DNA of 64,000 nucleotides from Proteles cristata cristata (GCA_017311185.1 JAESUZ010000126.1:158961-222960), one strand, 5' to 3'. Positions 22,600 through 34,085 are shown, numbered from the stretch's first letter. A program made the numbers and translations. The notes: generated from the letters alone by a model not told the origin.

Positions 22600-22790
22600 C
22601 TGTGATGGTGTGCCTATGTAATATTTTTGATTACTGCTGCCGAATGCTAGGGGAAAATAGAAAGAGAGCTGACTAAATTATTCATCACCTTCGTGCATAA
22701 TTTAATGGCTTATAAAGGAAGACAACAATTCCACACACAAGCCATCCATCAAGAACTTGTTCTGAACTCATAATGCTAATTTCCAAGTTT
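22600..22790. promoter_or_regulatory. Candidate conserved non-coding element
   Basis: AT-rich, repeat-free segment with AAATTATTCATCACCTTCG and GCATAATTTAATGGCTTATA motif runs resembling homeodomain/POU-type sites. Function is inferred from composition and context only. Confidence 0.25.
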
Positions 22791-23019
22791 TGTTGGCTTT
22801 TATCCCCTTTTTACCCGAACATGAAGGAAAGTTCTTAAAGGTCATTAAAATCCCAGCCAGTGGTGAGCTGGGAATGTTTTGCCAAACACGGACGCTTCAG
22901 GTCCCACCTAATTTCAACCATAGGCTGTTTTTATTGTACAAACACCTCAGCATTGTTCTCTCGATAAGAAGCTTGCTAGTGGTATCGGTCCTTCTAAATG
23001 CATGCTAAGTGTATGCATT

Positions 23020-23110
23020 TGGGGGAGTAGAATGAGTCAGCATGCCATTAATCACATCTTTAGAGGCACTGACTCACTCCTGGCAAAATGGAATGGCCTC
23101 ACTGGGAAGG
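23020..23110. promoter_or_regulatory. AP-1/MAF-like motif cluster
   Basis: TGAGTCAGCA at 23,033-23,042 is an extended AP-1/half-MARE motif. It is followed by GCCATTAATCAC (homeodomain-like), then GACTCACTC about 20 bases on. Could be a transcription-factor binding cluster, but short motifs alone are weak evidence. Confidence 0.25.
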
Positions 23111-24012
23111 GTGTGAAAGAAAAAAAAAAACAACAACTCCATTCTGGGGTCAGTTCCCTGCTTCTGCAAATGCAGATCAAATTTGCACCCCCTTGGGTGG
23201 GTGGTTTGGGGGCTAAAGAATGTTGCGGTGGACCCCGTAGAAGCAGACCCTGTGTTTTTCCAGGGATAGAGCACTAGACGTTCACGATATTGGCTTAGGA
23301 AGTGCAGAAAGTTTCTGGAAAGAAAAGGTGAGCCAAGAGGGGCTTGGTGTATATCTAAGGCCAATATTAGTGAATCAGGTCCTCCCCTTCTAGCACCCCA
23401 ACCAGGTAGGTCTTTGGTCCCGATGCACTGTCGATTGTTAGCCTCTCAGCTGGAACTGCTTGTGTTCATTAAAGGGCTCTGAATATCTGAAAAGTATTTG
23501 CAACAGTCCCGGTTCTCTTTGAAAATCAAAGATTAAAAAGCAGCGCCCTTGAACCTTCCATCAGACTCCGTGCATGTTGGTGGCACTTGAAACCAGGTTC
23601 TCCAAGGAACGAAACATAAAGGAATGAGCTGATAATTGGTGGACACCACCTGCAAATAGTTAGGTGGTATCTTAACTCGAAACGTGGGAGCCCTATGCGG
23701 TGTTTATTTAGCTACAGTATGGTTGTTTGCTATTAGAGCGTTTTATTGGGCTTCTGGCACAGTTGAACAGCGTTCAGTTTTCCTTAGACTCACGATAGAG
23801 GGATGCGTAATTGAGTAAGCCACTACCGGGGCTTTGTTATTTTTCAAGCCAGCCCCTAAAAAGCACATCGGCAAGCTATTAAATGTTGTTCTTTGCAACT
23901 TTTCTCAGGAATGTTGTTTCTTTAGTCTTCCCGGGGAGTAGATGTGATTTAAGACGTTCGCTGCTTTCATGAAGCTCTAACTTGAGTTCATTTTGTTATG
24001 TGGTGACCACAG

Positions 24013-24180
24013 TTCTGGATGACGCCCCCCCTGGCACACAGGAATACATTATGTTACGGCAAGATTCCATCCAATCTGCGGAATTAAAGAAAAAAGAGTC
24101 CCCCTTTCGTGCTAAGTGTCACGAAATCTTCTGCTGCCCGCTGAAGCAAGTGCACCACAAAGAAAACACAGAGCCCGAAG
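24013..24180 (+). CDS. Candidate 168-nt coding exon, gene not recognised
   Basis: Open frame bounded by an acceptor-like GGTGACCACAG before 24,013 and a donor-like GAAG/GTTTGTG after 24,180. Length is divisible by three and both boundaries are phase 1, so including or skipping it would keep frame. The peptide is hydrophilic and protein-like: it opens LDDAPPGTQEYIMLRQDSIQ, has a basic KKKESPFRAK stretch and a Cys-Cys motif in CHEIFCCPLKQVHHKEN, and ends acidic (NTEPE). RQDS resembles a basophilic-kinase site and FCC could be palmitoylated, suggesting a cytoplasmic tail or linker. The upstream pyrimidine tract is weak and the donor sub-optimal. No partner exon is visible in the window, as expected for long vertebrate introns. 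Alternatives: a chance frame or a conserved antisense element. Confidence 0.45.
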
Positions 24181-25030
24181 GTTTGTGCACGACGGACGTT
24201 GTGTTTTTGCTTGTTTTTCTCTCATTCTTCTTTCTTTCTCTCTCTTTTTATTTTGACTGTGCATTGCCCTCTGGTGTGCTGTGTGTTGTTCGGCCCCTGA
24301 CGTAGTTAGGAGGCCCCCGGCTCGCCGGTGAATGTGTTATGCAGGCTCAGATGGGACGCCGTATAACACAGTCATCTCTGGCACAGCGCGCGGGCAGCCT
24401 CCTGCTTCTCACAGCTGAAAGCGTTTTCAGCTGCTGTCCTTATGTTGCCCCATCTTGGCTGCTGAAGTCGCTTGCTCCTGTAGCCAGCATCTGGCCAAGT
24501 CTGTACCCATCACCTTGCATTCCTGAAACAGCGGTCGGCTGAGGAATGACGCTTCCCAAATGAAATCATGAGAGGATCGTTCCAAATTTCCTAAGTCTCC
24601 TCCACTCCATACAGCTTCTGCATTGCGCTCGAAAAATGCTCATCATCTACTTAGTTCGCTGCAGCGGGCCCTGACTTCCCGTCTAATGCACGCCCAGTCG
24701 CACTCTGCCATGGTGAAATGCATGCCTCAAGGAAACGATGAGTCGTTTGATTTTTCCTTTCAGCTCGAGTACAGGTTTGGAAAACTCTCCTTGCTGTTAC
24801 TTAAACTGAGGTCAATAGCAAGTGCCTCGCAGTCTGTGCTACAAATCTCGAAAGTATCTTGGTGGTCTAGAAAGAGCATTCATACATCCCCATCCCCACC
24901 CCCGCCACTTTTCTGCACGCAGGAAACAGGAACATTCTTCACGTCACAAAACGTGGTCAACTCTTTGCCATTTGTGTACATTTCAACTTCCAAAGTGACG
25001 TTTGCGAAGTGTCCTGTATATTGCTAATTA
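24181..25030. other. Unique, comparatively CpG-rich sequence
   Basis: Intron-like after the candidate exon, with a long T/C-rich tract at 24,205-24,255. CpGs are more frequent than in most of the window (e.g. CAGCGCGCGGGCAG near 24,385). The 134-codon frame 24,623-25,027 has no recognisable motif. Confidence 0.4.
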
Positions 25031-25034
25031 CTCT

Positions 25035-25249
25035 TTATAAAACAGCCTCTGTTCCCTGCGCATCCAATACTAGTGATACGGGTTCCCGGTAAATAACAAC
25101 GGAAGTGACAAAACCCCCCTGTCCTTTGGCAGTTGGTGTGCACTTCTGCATAAATGGCTCTGGTGTGATTTCTAAAAGCGATTTTGTCCCTATTTCAAGT
25201 TGCCCGTTCACAACGTGATGGGTATCTTCCTTACAGCCGGCTTTCTGAC
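25035..25249 (-). CDS. Weak candidate terminal exon on minus strand
   Basis: Reading on the minus strand, a T-rich tract ending TTTTCTAG (complement of 25,250-25,260) looks like a splice acceptor. It is followed by about 71 codons containing GCKEDTHHVVNGQLEIGTKS and KGQGGFVTSVVIYREPVSLV, ending at a TAA at 25,035-25,037. The composition is protein-like. However, the pyrimidine tract is simply a 10-A run on the other strand, no gene family is recognised, and it lies opposite to the better candidate exon only 0.85 kb away. Chance frame is the main alternative. Confidence 0.2.
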
Positions 25250-25271
25250 CTAGAAAAAAAAAACCTGCCAC

Positions 25272-28200
25272 GTGGTTCTGTTTAAAGTTTGGTGTGTAAA
25301 GGAAATTACTCCAAACCGACTCTAGCCCACAGTTCTGGTACCAGTTTTTTACACCTCAGAGTTTCCCTTCTCCTAGCTTCCAAAGGGAGTTTTCAGTGTT
25401 CACTGGCAAAAACGGAGAAGTGTACATTTTTCTGTGTTCATTTATATTTCAGCAATAGACTAGAGTGGTTACGTTTGTTTCTACCCAAACTTTGGTATCC
25501 AAGCTATCTACTTTCGGTAGGAGTTCTGATGCCAACACTTGCTCATCTGGAGATGTAAGTGGTGACCCCCCACAGTGAGTAGAAGAAATCTTTTGGTGGT
25601 TTGGGACAGAAGGTCCCAACTTGACCTTATGCTTCAATGAAACAAAAACTTTCAACCAGTGACAATCGCTTTACTACATATAATGCATTTCAATATTTTC
25701 TGCTCTCTTTTCTCTAAAATTATATGTGTGTGCATATTTGCAAGTATAAAACCAGTACCTGTATTAGAGATCTATGCTGTTTATTATATGATTATATGTA
25801 TTAAACATATATAATATAATTGAATATCCGTGGTACAGATACCATACTGTTTTCCTACTTGCACATCAGCCTGAAAAACCAATTTTGATTTGAGCAAGAA
25901 AAATAAGCAAATTAAGAAGCACCTGGCTAAATTCAGCCAAGCAGTCAGTTAGAAACTTACTTGAAATTGTCTTAACAGTCCTCAGATTTAAGAAAAATAC
26001 AGTCGAATAACTAAATTTACACCCCCATCCCTTTTCTTATTACATACGATTTTTCAGGATCTGTGAATTTTCAAAATATCATCTGGAGCGTGTCGTGTAC
26101 ACTGTTATGAATGTTTTCAGACATGAAGAATTCTTTAGAGGCGCGGTAGCAGTTAATCTCCTTAGACAAGGTTTGGATAATTTTTAATCTGTCATTTCAT
26201 CCACACACCCAGTGGCTGCCATCGTGCTTAATGTGACTGTCATTCTTTCACTTGTACACTTTGATGATGGGCATTGTCTTCTTTCAGGTTGAAGATTTTC
26301 CTTATCTTGCTCTCTTCCAGGCCCTCTGGAATAGTGAAGGTTGTATCTCTCTCCTATGGGCTATTTGTAAATAGTACTAGACCCATTACAGGTTTTCTGG
26401 AATGACGTTTGAATACTGTTTACAATTTCACTGTACTCCCTTCCAACAAGGTCCCAGAAGTTAATGGCAGACCCAGCCCTTGAAATGAAAACAGTTGATC
26501 TGTGTACAAATTAGCAGGGTCCAGAAGACCTTAGATAAGGACGAAAGCAGTCGTGCTGTGGAAGAGATCTAAAATAAATCAGGAAACGGTGGCAACAAAT
26601 GAACATGTTTACTTCGTGTAGGATACCAAAGCTCGTCGTTTCCAGGAGGTGGGGTAACCGCGGGTTCGGAAGGGCTCAGTGGTCATTCTGGAGGATGAGT
26701 TTTGGCAAGCCTGCTTTTTCAGTGCCGTAAAGTACAGTCACTAGTTTTCTCTTACAGTTGCTGTAACATGTTCTTACAATTAGTAGAAATAAAAGGCCTC
26801 TTGAATACAAACAGAATCTTAATTCTAAACTACAGCCACACCTCGAAACATGTCAATATCGTGTGAAGCATTTTGAAGAGAGTTCCTCTTGTGGTATCAG
26901 TGCCAAAGCCCGAGACCTTACTTGATCTTGGCTGTGGGTGCCCACCAGTTCCACCACATGTGAAGGCAATGGACAGGATCTGAGCGATGCCAACCTGGCA
27001 GTTTGACCTCTTCTGATGAGGTGGTTTTTCTATAACCCGCAAGTACAAAGTGAAAACTTCTCTGAAATTTGAGAGGAAAACGAAAGTTTGAATTGGGTAA
27101 GTTTTGGAAATGATGAAATCAGGTCAAAGAGCTTTATGTGCATGATGATAACGTTGCGACTAATTTTCTTCTTACTGAATTGACAAAACTTGAGCAACTC
27201 TTTTTATATTATTATAGACAAAGTCTTGGTGTTTCTTTTGATGATTAGTCCCATAGTTTATGACCACTTGAGATTTGGTACAGGGTCATTTCTTTACAGC
27301 TCACGGTCTTCTATCTTTTAAAAGGTATTTTAGTATTGTGTCCAGGGACCTCAGAATCCATGTGAAATAATACGTTGAAGGACGGAACTATCCCACTGGC
27401 TTTTCAGGATACACTAAGGCCAAATTGCCCTTTGCCAAAAACAGGTTTCTATTTTTGAGCAGCCAATTCCAAAAATAAGTTCTTTAATCTGTTCCGAACG
27501 CTTGTGATTTTCAGTGATGTGATTACTTCCATAAAAACCACTTATGATGTAATCTTATGTGAGTACCGGAATTTGGCCCAAGACACACATACAAGTGTCT
27601 GAGTGCCTCTTGTGGCTCAGTACCAGCAACGCTCTGTGTTATAAGAAAGCCACATGGAGAGCGGAAGTTATTACCAAAATCTTTTTTCTTACTGTTCCAG
27701 AAGCCTTTTGGCAAGAGAAAATACAATCCTTGTAGCTTTCTTCTTTTTTTCATTGTCGTGCGTGCCAACATGGAAATCACTGATTTAGAGTAACTTCTGA
27801 AAGCCGGTCTGTTATCCCCGTAGATCCTGCTTCCTAAACGCCAGTCATAGAGCTTTTACTGATGTTTGAAGGTTGTTCAAAAGAGTCACACCAACGCACC
27901 CAAGCTTGCAAGGTGATACTGTTGAAAATCTGCTGAGAAAAATAAACCATGGATTTCCCGCCTTTCCTTTTAGGATTAAAAATCCTAAAAATTACAGTAG
28001 TAAATTTGAAGGCGTTAACACAATGTAGGAAAATGTTACAGAGCTCAGGGGTTTGTCACCCACTGTCTTTTAATCAAGCATTTGGCCTTTTTCGTGCAGC
28101 CCTGTTTTCATGTGACTTGAACATCTATATATTCCATCGCCCTCAGGACATCTATAACCTTTTAATTCCGCGAGGCACCCAACCATAGTGACTTTGGTTG

Positions 28201-30325
28201 GAGAAGAGAATCAGTGGTCCAGAGTGGTGACGAGGTATGGCGGCTTTTACCAACCAGAAGAAAACCAAATGTCAAGGGGACAGATTTGTAACTGGCGCCA
28301 ACGACTGTTGCTCTGCTGTTGCCTTGGTTTCTGTATACCAGAAAGAGAATAGGATCCCGTGGGTGCCATCAGTCTTGCCTACATGGTAGGAGAGGAAGAA
28401 GGTAGAAGAATATTAAGGAAACAGGTGAAGGGAAATGTCTTTATTTTCATCCTTAGCTTTTCTTCAACTTTGTTGTTTCCTGTTGTGTGTGTCTTCCTCA
28501 TTTTAATAATTAACCATTTGAGAACAATGGGTCTAATACTATTTCAATTACTAGTTGGATAAAAACCAAGCAACCTCTGATGCGTGATACCTTGAAAATG
28601 TCTTGACTTTCAAAATGGATGTAACTGGGTTCCGTGTCTGTCTCCTTGAGGATGAGAATTGAAGGGATATTCATCTTTTATTAGAAAAACATGGAGCCAT
28701 AGATTTGGGTGACTCTGAAGAGATACAAGACTTTATTCTTAACCTTTTCATTTCAAAATAACTACGACTTAGGGTCGCCTTGCCTTTGATGAATTACCTG
28801 CAGGATGACAAAACAACACCAGAGAGTTTTCTTTGCTCATTGAAGCAAATGGCAGCTTAATTGCAGAGTCACCAGAAGGATTTTAAAACTGGTCCAAATT
28901 GATATCAAATTAAAGCCAGAAATCTGAAGGCCTTGGTGATTAGTGATGAATAAACACTCTCCTCTCCCCCGAAAGTATTCAAATGTGTTCCTCTGCGTTG
29001 CATGTCCGCTATTTCTTAATAGGCAACTTCTGTCCTAAAACATTAGGACACTAGTAATGGCACATTCTTTATTGGCTCTTATGTCCCGCCTATGACAGCA
29101 AATACGAAATTCAGGCATATTTTGGGGATGGTTTCTTCTCTCTGGAAAACTCATAATTTGATCAAGGAAGTATACTTAACAGCCAGCAATTCAATTTCAG
29201 GCCAGCATGGGCATTTATTATTCTCTTTTTAGTTATGTGCATCTCAACTCCGTCTCCAGGCTGGCCTTCACAGTAGAAACTAACAACCATTCATTCCTAG
29301 AAAATATGACTCTCTTTTTAAAGCAACAGGCCTCCTGTCTTCCTTGAGCCTAGGTATTTCCATCGAGCTGGCGGTGACATTTTCCTAGGAGGTGGTCTCT
29401 CCTTTACAACTCTTTCGGCTGAGGTTTTTCCTTGGTTAATGTTGAAGGCCAATATTTCCCCTGCGTGAGGCCAACACTGACGCCCCGCTTCAAGTTGTTG
29501 TTATTGTTGTTGTTTTTAATGTTAAAAATAACACTGCTCTGGGAAAACGCTCTGAAAGGTTTGTTGGCTGAATAACGGTGTATGGTGATGATTTTAATTA
29601 AAAAAAAGAAGTGAAAATCTAAGTGCTGATACTTGAAAATGTCACCCATCCATCAGGGAGTGTTCCTGAGGCTCTGATATCTTAGCAACTACTCATGCTG
29701 TTGTTTTCTTTTTCTCTTCACAGCCAGTTGATAAGACCCAGGTAGGCTATGTTCCTTGTGCAAAAAGGCATGGCCTGGATGACGTTTAGCGGTTTCCCCA
29801 AACTAAGCCCAACCCTAATGGATGGAGGTCTCCCTGTATTAAAGAGATAGAGAGGAAGGTGTCACGGTCTCGGCGTCCATTTTCACCTGGTCTTTTGTTT
29901 TCAGCCGTAACTTGCTTGCCTGGTTGAAGAGAATGTGGGGACTGATTACGCTCTCTTTCACATGTTCTTAAATGATTAGCAGGTTGGTATTTCCCAAATT
30001 ACGTTTCCTGAAACATGGATCATATATCTATGTGAAGAGACAGATTCCTTGGTCAAATACATGTTTCACAAACTCCATGCCACTCAGAGAGTCTGAATTC
30101 ATCATAAGAGGATAGTGAAGGGTTGGAGGAGTCTTACAGATCAGGAATCTTACTCTGGGCAAATTCAGTGGTAAACACGCTCCAGCTACCAAATACTGTT
30201 GGTTCATAACACCTATCAACATCCCACGAACACACTTTGGGGAGCACGAGGCCGGCTCCTCTGAGCATCCGTGTATGTAATAACACTTTAGAAAATGAAT
30301 GTTGGCCCCCACCCACTATCTTTAG
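25272..30325. other. Repeat-poor block, no confident gene
   Basis: No SINE and no LINE-1 recognised over 5 kb. Many AT-rich, non-repetitive segments. Minus frames at 25,449-25,655 and 26,830-27,048 look somewhat protein-like (e.g. LASELLPKVDSLDTKVWVET) but are short, mutually unlinked and unrecognised. A GTTGTTATTGTTGTTGTTT triplet tract lies at about 29,496-29,515. Confidence 0.4.
28790..28960. promoter_or_regulatory. Candidate conserved non-coding element
   Basis: Repeat-free AT-rich segment with CAAATGGCAGCTTAATTGCA (an E-box-like CAAATG/CAGCTT run next to TTAATTG) and TTGATATCAAATTAAAGCC. Looks like constrained regulatory DNA by composition only. Confidence 0.22.
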
Positions 30326-30329
30326 GGAA

Positions 30330-30575
30330 GTGCTTCTCCAAGTGTGCTTCATGGATCAGTGCACATGGGTCTGAAATTACGTCTTACAAGTCAGTGATGA
30401 GATAAGGAACCCGTGGCAGAATGAAAATCGGCGCACTGCTTTCTCCATCAAGAAGGTGTTACTGCCTGACTGCAGGAAAACAATGTCAGCTGAATGAAAT
30501 AAAAAATGTGCTTAGTGACATAGTTCACAGATCAGCACTAAGTCTGCGGGCCATACTTTGAGTGACCCTGCTTTA
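30330..30575. mobile_element. Probable hAT-type fossil, diverged
   Basis: Ends resemble hAT-Charlie termini: CTTCTCCAAGTGTGCTTCAT at the left and GGGCCATACTTTGAGTGACC at the right. Internal sequence is too diverged to classify. Confidence 0.4.
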
Positions 30576-30584
30576 GATTACTGC

Positions 30585-30800
30585 GATGATTCTCAACCAG
30601 GGCTACACACTGGAATAATATATAACATTGATGCCTGAGCCCAGCAGCAGACCAAAACTAACCACCTAAGCAATAGCTTGTCCAGACGAAAACCCTGCAG
30701 GACCTCATGTGGCGGAGGTAGTTTTTTTTAAAAAAAAAAAAAAAGCACCCCAGGTGATTCTAATGTGCTAACAGGGTTGGGATCGCTGCCTTGGGAAAGA
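30585..30800. mobile_element. MER20-like hAT fossil with internal poly(A)
   Basis: GATTCTCAACCAGGGCTACA start and CACCCCAGGTGATTCTAATG near the end follow a MER20-like order. A TTTTTTTTAAAAAAAAAAAA tract at about 30,722-30,744 interrupts it. Confidence 0.5.
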
Positions 30801-30974
30801 ATCACCTTGGCATAAGGTCTGGTGTGTGATGTCAACTGTCAATTCAGAATTCTTATCATGCTGATTGCATGGCCCTCTTCAGGAGGTGCCCTGTGATGGG
30901 AGGGCACCGCTGGACAGGCAGCACTTACATGACCTTTAGAACTCGTGGCCATGTAAGGTATCCATCATTCTCAA

Positions 30975-31060
30975 CACACACACGTGCACACGCATGCGTG
31001 CACACTCACACACACACACCACACACACGCACACACACACGCACACACACACACACACCC
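30975..31060. repeat. (CA)n compound microsatellite
   Basis: About 85 bp of CA-type repeat with GTGCACACGCATGCGTGCAC interruptions near its start. It is an alternating purine-pyrimidine tract with left-handed (Z) DNA potential and directly precedes a LINE-1 segment. Confidence 0.95.
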
Positions 31061-31885
31061 CTTTCTGTTGATTGCTTCCTCTGCTGTGCAGAAACCTTTT
31101 GGTTTTATGAAGTCCCAGTAGTTTCTTTTTGCTTTTGTTTCCTTTGCCTCAGGAGACATATCTAGTGAGAAGTTGCTTCAGCTGATGTCAAAGAGGTTAC
31201 CGCCTCTGTTCTCCTCTAGGACTTTAATGGTGTCCTCTCTCACATTTAGATCTTCCATCCATTTTGAATTTATTTTTGTGTGTGGTGTAAGAAAATGGTC
31301 CAGTGTCATTCTTTTGCATGTTGCTGCTCGGTTTTCCCAACACATTCGTTGAAGAGACAGTCTGTTTTCGAAACATTAGATATTCTTTGTTACTTTGTCG
31401 AAGATTAATTGACCATATAGTTGTGGGTTCATTTCTGGGTTTTCCGTTTTGTTCTATTGCTCTATGTGCCTATTTTTAGGCCAGTACCATATTGTCTTGA
31501 TCACTACAACTTTGTAATATAACTTGGAGCCTGGAATTGTGATGCCTCCAGCTTTGCTTTGCTTTTTCAAGGTTGCTTTGACCATCTGGGGTCTTTTGTT
31601 CCAGCTCTGTGAAGAATGTTGCTGTTATTTTGATAGGGATTGCATTAAATGTGTAGATTGCTTTAGGTAGTATAGACATTTTAACAATATTTGTTCTTCC
31701 CATCCATGAGCATGGAATGTTTTTCCATTTCTTTGTGTCATCTTCAGTTGCTTTCATCAGTGTTTTATAGTTTTCAGAGTACAGGTCTTCTACCTCTCTG
31801 GTTAGGTTTATTCCTGGGTATCTTACGATTTCCGGCGCAATTGTACATGGGATTGATTCCTTGATTTCTCTTTCTGCTGCTTCAT
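31061..31885 (-). mobile_element. LINE-1 ORF2 internal fragment, minus strand
   Basis: Complement of the LINE-1 ORF2 reverse-transcriptase/C-terminal region. The minus frame 31,476-31,757 reads [20 protein letters not shown] and [14 protein letters not shown], hallmark ORF2 blocks. It lacks both a poly(A) side and a 3' UTR, so it is an internal piece left by deletion or rearrangement. Stops and frameshifts make it non-functional. Confidence 0.9.
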
Positions 31886-32814
31886 TATTGGCACACCTCC
31901 CTTTCTGAAGTTTTCTTGCCTCTGCTGCTCTGTGCGTTTAGAAAAATAATCAGGCTTCTCCATAGGAGCGTGGTAATCTGCCACCTTGTGACCAACATCC
32001 TTTCTTGCAAGCAATTGTTGCAACACGTGTCTTCTCAAACTATGATTCAGCTTGCAAGTGTGGGCAGAAGAGTTTCTCAGGACCACATACGCGTGTACCT
32101 AAAGAAGAGGATGGAGAAGAAGAGCGTATGAATATTCCAGGAAAGTGCCACCACTTCTTCGCTTGATTGCTCCTGCTCCAGGGTGAGATTGCAAAGGTTG
32201 GCTCCAACTGCTCACGACCTGGGTGTCCATCCCCGAGTTATACCAGAGGCTGTTGGGACTCTTATCATTGCACACGCCAGCTACGGCAGCATCAAATTAT
32301 TATTGCAGCATGTATGTGAAATTGACTTTGATACGATCAGGAGACTTTCATTGCTATCCATGATTCTAAATCGTTCCTAGCACTGTACTTTACACTAGTC
32401 TAGGTATTCATTTCTTATGCTCTACAGCATTTCTTAGCGTGCTCAAGAATACACAGCTTGAATAATGCCCGCGGGAAAGTGTGGAACAAGAGGTATAACA
32501 TCCTGCATTTTATCAACACTTACCCTTGTCTTGCTTCACAGCTGATATCCGCACTCACTCCAACACATCAAAATCACATGTCCACTTCCAGCCATGTGCT
32601 AGCATATTTCTACTTACGAGCCCCAGCTATTTTAAGATCTATATTCTTGGAATGGCTCCAGGTCGACCTTCAAGCCCATCCAGCTTTGGAAGCGACAAGT
32701 GTACATTGGCTGAAAGTCCAGCTCTCCACGGAGGAAGGGAAAGGACACAGATCCACTTAGCTGCTTCTCCGTCCAGTGGAACACAGTGCGAAGCAACCTT
32801 AGAGGCATGATCAC
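31886..32814. other. Unique sequence, no confident gene
   Basis: Frames of 65-100 codons on both strands (e.g. 32,458-32,760) without motifs or coherent splice sites. No repeat recognised. Confidence 0.4.
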
Positions 32815-32950
32815 AAGATCCCTGTAAGATAGGGGCTGCTACCGTTTTTACAGATGCACATACACGGGAAGGTTAAGTCACTTTCCTAATAAATGGCAGG
32901 ACTTGATTTGAACCTGGTATTTCTGGCCCCAGAGGCCCATGCTTTTGCCC
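32815..32950 (+). mobile_element. MIR
   Basis: TTTTTACAGATGCACATACA, GGTTAAGTCACTTTCCTAAT, ATGGCAGGACTTGATTTGAA and CCAGAGGCCCATGCTTTTGC give the MIR core and 3' half in order. Confidence 0.8.
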
Positions 32951-33334
32951 TCCTTGGCTTCTCTATATGCTCAGTTTCCCCCTTATTGCCTTCTACATAA
33001 GTTTGTTGTCTAATAGCAATTTTAGTGAAGAGTTCTGTTAGGTTTAAAGGAATGAAATGCTGTCCATACTCTGTTCTCAATCTATGCTATTAAAAGGAGT
33101 TACTATAAGTAGTAGAGACTCAGGAGGTATTAATTCTGTGGGCCTAGAGTTGGATGTAGTGAAACACTCAGAGGAAGGAGGTGAAATGCCCCTTATCTTC
33201 AAGGGATTGATAACTTTGTCTAGGACACACACACACACACACAAAATCAGTATAATGATAGGTGAATAGCTAAATTCAGTTAGAATACAATAAAACTGTC
33301 CTTAGATTAAAAAAAAAAAACACATAAACAGAAT

Positions 33335-33556
33335 GGGGTGCCTGGGTGGCTCAGTCAGTTAAGCATCCAGCTATTGTTTTTGGCTCAGGGCATGATCTCA
33401 CGGTTTGTGAGTTCCAGCCTCACATAGGGCTCTGCGCTGACAGCACGGAGCCTGCTTGGGATTTTCTCTCTCTCCCTCTCTCTCCTTCCCCCCTACTCTC
33501 TCTGTATCTTTCTCAAAATAAATAAACACAAACTTAAAAATATTTTTAACAACATA
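33335..33556 (+). mobile_element. Felid SINE with target duplication
   Basis: GGGGTGCCTGGGTGGCTCAG head. Target-site duplication AACACATAAACAG lies at 33,319-33,331 and 33,557-33,569. A short (CA)n tract lies just upstream at 33,225-33,242. First SINE after the 15.7-kb gap. Confidence 0.95.
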
Positions 33557-33569
33557 AACACATAAACAG

Positions 33570-33830
33570 GTTATTTGCCTAATCTCCTTTCTCTAAGCCT
33601 GGAGCTGCTCTTCCCCTGTAATGCTAGAACTGAAAAAAGGTGTTGTTTCTAATTATTAAAGAGCTGATTCTGGTGCTCAATTTTTTTCTTGGCTCAATAA
33701 AATTGCCACCATTGACAGGAATGTTATTAAGACTTGCTCTGAGCACTTCCATAAGATTAGGTGTTACCTAGAGGTCCGGATATTAGCAATGAATTCTCTT
33801 TCATCACTTGCTGGAGCCCTATTTTCTAGC
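33570..33830. other. Unique spacer
   Basis: AT-rich non-repetitive sequence between a SINE and a MIR. No feature seen. Confidence 0.4.
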
Positions 33831-33834
33831 CGAA

Positions 33835-34085
33835 GGTAAATGATAATAAAAACAATAATTGACAATTACGCAAAATTTACTTCGTGCCGAGCATTTTTAC
33901 CTAACGTGACCTTAATTCTCACAACAATCCTTGGAGGCAGGTGGCTATATTTTTCTCCCCATGTTCTGGGCAAGGAAACCAAGAGTCAGCTAAGTGAAAT
34001 AACTTGTCCAGCATCACCCGAGTGGGCAGTGATAGAGCCACTACGCAAATGCAGCCTGCCTCACTCCGAAGGCCACGGTCTCTCA
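33835..34085 (+). mobile_element. MIR, nearly full length
   Basis: CTTCGTGCCGAGCATTTTTA, TAATTCTCACAACAATCCTT, GGGCAAGGAAACCAAGAGTC, AATAACTTGTCCAGCATCAC, then a decayed 3' end. Good MIR order in + orientation. Confidence 0.8.

Noticed and set aside
24623..25027. 134-codon + strand frame as continuation of the candidate exon's gene
   Set aside because: No splice signals joining it, no recognisable motif, and stretches such as SPSPPPPLF come from a simple CCACCCCCGCC run.
30869..31165. Histidine/threonine-repeat protein frame
   Set aside because: The HTHTHT repeat is simply the translated CA microsatellite.
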